Shown here piece by piece: positions 6,037 to 7,434 of a DNA stretch of 7,434 nucleotides; within the stretch, counting starts at the first letter, position 1; every line of letters begins with the position of its first letter. The notes below the pieces were generated by a model. It did no database searches. It was given only the letters and a program-made list of their open reading frames with translations, and was not told the origin of the DNA. The DNA is taken from the NCBI GenBank assembly GCA_012513595.1, contig JAAZBY010000474.1, positions 1 through 7,434 of the forward strand. Direction: 5' to 3'. The stretch is from Chloroflexota bacterium (GTDB taxonomy: Bacteria > Chloroflexota > Anaerolineae > UBA1429). The position numbers and the translations under genes are program-made.

Positions 6037-7211
6037 GGGCGTTCGTCGACGTAGCCTGGGAGAGCATCTCGCGATACGGGGAAGAGCTGTGCGGAGACAG
6101 CGTCAAAGTGACCTCCACGCCCGAGTCGTTCATCGTGGTGCTGTCGGACGGCCTGGGCAGCGGAGTGAAGGCCAACATCCTCTCGACCCTTACCACCCAG
6201 ATCGCTGGGACGATGTTCGAGCGCCGGGCGCGCATCGAGGATGTGATGGAGACGCTGGTCGAAACGCTCCCCGAGTGCCAGGTGCGCAAGCTCGCCTACG
6301 CGACGTTTGCCATGGTCAAGATTCTGCATGGCCGCGATGCGCTGCTCGTCGAGTACGATAGCCCGCCGCTGATCCTCGTCCGCGACGGCCAGGTGATCGA
6401 TCTGCCCGTGCGAGAGCGTGTCGTCCATGGGCGGCGGATCCGTGAGGCGCGCTTTGACGTGCAGGTCGGCGACTATATGGTCATGGTCAGTGACGGGTAC
6501 GAGCACGCGGGCGTCGGGGGGCTGTACCGCCTGGGTTGGGGTTGGCAGAACATCGCCACCTCGGTGAGGCGCTGGTGTTCCGCGGGCGGGGACGCCTACG
6601 GCCTGGTCAAGGCGCTGCAGCGCACCTGCCTCAAGCTATATAACGATCGCCCCGGCGATGACGCCACCGCCGTGGCCATGCACGTGCGCCAGGCTGTCCA
6701 TGCCACCGTCCTCACCGGTCCGCCGGCCAACAAAGAGGACGACGGCGTGGCCGTCCAGCGGCTGATGAGCGCCCAGGGAACTAAGGTCATCTGCGGCGGG
6801 ACCACCGCGCAGATAGCGGCGCGGATCCTGGGCAAAGAGCTGCAGGTGCAGTGGGTGCCGCCCGGGGAGCGCCCGGCGCACCAGCCGGAGCGCCGCCGGG
6901 GTACCCCGCCGATGGCCAACCTCGAGGGGGTCGACCTGGTGACCGAGGGGATCATCACCCTCGGCCAGGTGCTGGAGCTACTGCAGAGCGCCGAGACCGT
7001 ACACGACCTGCCCAAGGATTCGGACGCGGCGGCGCAGCTGGCCCGCATCCTGCTCTCGGCGGATGCCATCACCTTCATCGTGGGCACGGCCATCAACCCG
7101 CACCAGATCGCCGACGTGATCCGCGGCGAGACGATGCGCATGATGTACGTCACAGAGCTCGTTCGCGAACTGGAGAGGCGCAACAAGCAGGTTCTGCTGG
7201 AGCGCATTTAG
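6033..7211 (+). CDS. SpoIIE/PP2C-type serine phosphatase with extra C-terminal domain (HfsA-like partner)
   Basis: 392 residues. The GTG start shares GTGA with the stop of the hydrogenase-like gene, a four-base overlap typical of translational coupling. Residues 1-218 form a SpoIIE/RsbU-like PP2C phosphatase. Probable metal-binding acids are D22 (C-G-D-S), D39 (S-D-G-L-G-S-G), D154 (V-S-D-G-Y) and D209/D210 (R-P-G-D-D-A-T-A). Such enzymes remove phosphate from serine or threonine of partner proteins, often anti-sigma antagonists. Residues 222-392 are an additional domain. It contains K-V-I-C-G-G-T-T-A-Q at 251-260, an Arg/Pro-rich stretch at 277-293 and a helical, charged end. I know this region from similar hydrogenase-linked phosphatases but not its function. 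There is no signal peptide, membrane segment or GAF/PAS domain, so the input probably comes from the coupled sensor. The phosphoprotein target is not in the window. Confidence 0.9.
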   Translation: MRAFVDVAWESISRYGEELCGDSVKVTSTPESFIVVLSDGLGSGVKANILSTLTTQIAGTMFERRARIEDVMETLVETLPECQVRKLAYATFAMVKILHGRDALLVEYDSPPLILVRDGQVIDLPVRERVVHGRRIREARFDVQVGDYMVMVSDGYEHAGVGGLYRLGWGWQNIATSVRRWCSAGGDAYGLVKALQRTCLKLYNDRPGDDATAVAMHVRQAVHATVLTGPPANKEDDGVAVQRLMSAQGTKVICGGTTAQIAARILGKELQVQWVPPGERPAHQPERRRGTPPMANLEGVDLVTEGIITLGQVLELLQSAETVHDLPKDSDAAAQLARILLSADAITFIVGTAINPHQIADVIRGETMRMMYVTELVRELERRNKQVLLERI

Positions 7212-7274
7212 CCGGCCGCAGCGCGGTGCCAAGGTTACGGGGCGCAGGCCCGGCTTGCAGGGAGGTCGTAACAC

Positions 7275-7434
7275 ATGGTCGCAAATGTCGAAGGAATGGT
7301 TGGAACGCTGGTCCGTTCGCGCCCCCTGATGTTGCTGCTGGCCCTCACCGCGGGGCTGGCCATCCCGCTGATTGGGCTGCCTCAGTGGGCTACAGGGCCG
7401 CTGGTGAACGCCCTGCTGGTGCTGACGGTCCTGC
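7275..7434 (+). CDS. Integral membrane protein, N-terminal part (runs off the right edge)
   Basis: ATG at 7275 with GGGAGG nine bases upstream; 53 codons are visible and the frame stays open to the edge. After about 16 residues (M-V-A-N-V-E-G...R-S-R) comes a hydrophobic helix at about 17-35. A short turn with P-Q-W-A-T-G-P follows, and then a second hydrophobic segment from L-V-N-A-L-L onward. It starts 63 bases after the phosphatase gene, without a visible promoter or terminator between them, so it is probably the third gene of the operon. The T-G-P-L-V-N-A-L-L pattern recalls small multi-helix membrane proteins such as transporter S-components, but too little is visible to assign a family. 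Confidence 0.75.
   Translation, partial: MVANVEGMVGTLVRSRPLMLLLALTAGLAIPLIGLPQWATGPLVNALLVLTVL

Noticed and set aside
5457..6506. Minus-strand open frame of 349 codons across the hydrogenase-phosphatase junction
   Set aside because: Antisense to two well-supported genes and with composition typical of a shadow frame.
1..7434. tRNA, rRNA, CRISPR repeats or insertion sequences
   Set aside because: I looked on both strands and found no cloverleaf, regularly spaced repeat, transposase motif or terminal inverted repeat.

Overview
The window is GC-rich bacterial DNA with eight protein genes I can support. It is arranged as two divergent blocks that meet at about 3522-3749. The start codons include TTG and GTG, and the -10 boxes are mostly TACAAT. 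A secreted protein ends in a hydrophobic L-x-I-P-I-V-L-G-R tail. High GC, this tail and a sensory-type [FeFe] hydrogenase gene together suggest an anaerobic or facultative Chloroflexota bacterium, perhaps Anaerolineae-like. That assignment is an inference and the sequence does not prove it.

Minus-strand block, read right to left. First comes an enolase-superfamily enzyme of the mandelate racemase subgroup (3521-2478), with the complete set of metal and acid/base residues. Next is a strong promoter and a 40-residue lysine-rich protein (2229-2107). A spacer of about 400 bases follows, holding one perfect GC-rich hairpin. Then comes a secreted transglutaminase-like protein (1711-308) with a BACON-like C-terminal domain, and finally the first 81 codons of a GNAT acetyltransferase that runs off the left edge.

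Plus-strand block. An unrecognised 147-residue protein (3750-4193) has its own promoter. After it comes the most interesting part of the window. A TTGACA-N17-TACAAT promoter preceded by a near-palindrome like a Rex or CRP/FNR site drives a 571-residue [FeFe]-hydrogenase-like protein. That protein contains two ferredoxin clusters, an H-cluster domain, an extra 4Fe-4S motif, a PAS domain and a C-terminal helix. It overlaps by four bases with a SpoIIE/PP2C-type phosphatase that has an extra, unrecognised C-terminal domain. After 63 bases a membrane protein begins and runs off the right edge.

The hydrogenase-like protein and the phosphatase look like a signalling pair. The first would sense hydrogen or redox state and the second would act on a phosphoprotein. 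Similar pairs are known in the hfs-type hydrogenase clusters of Clostridia. The catalytic proton-shuttle cysteine is a serine here, which fits a sensor better than a fast enzyme. No histidine kinase, receiver or DNA-binding output domain is present in the window.
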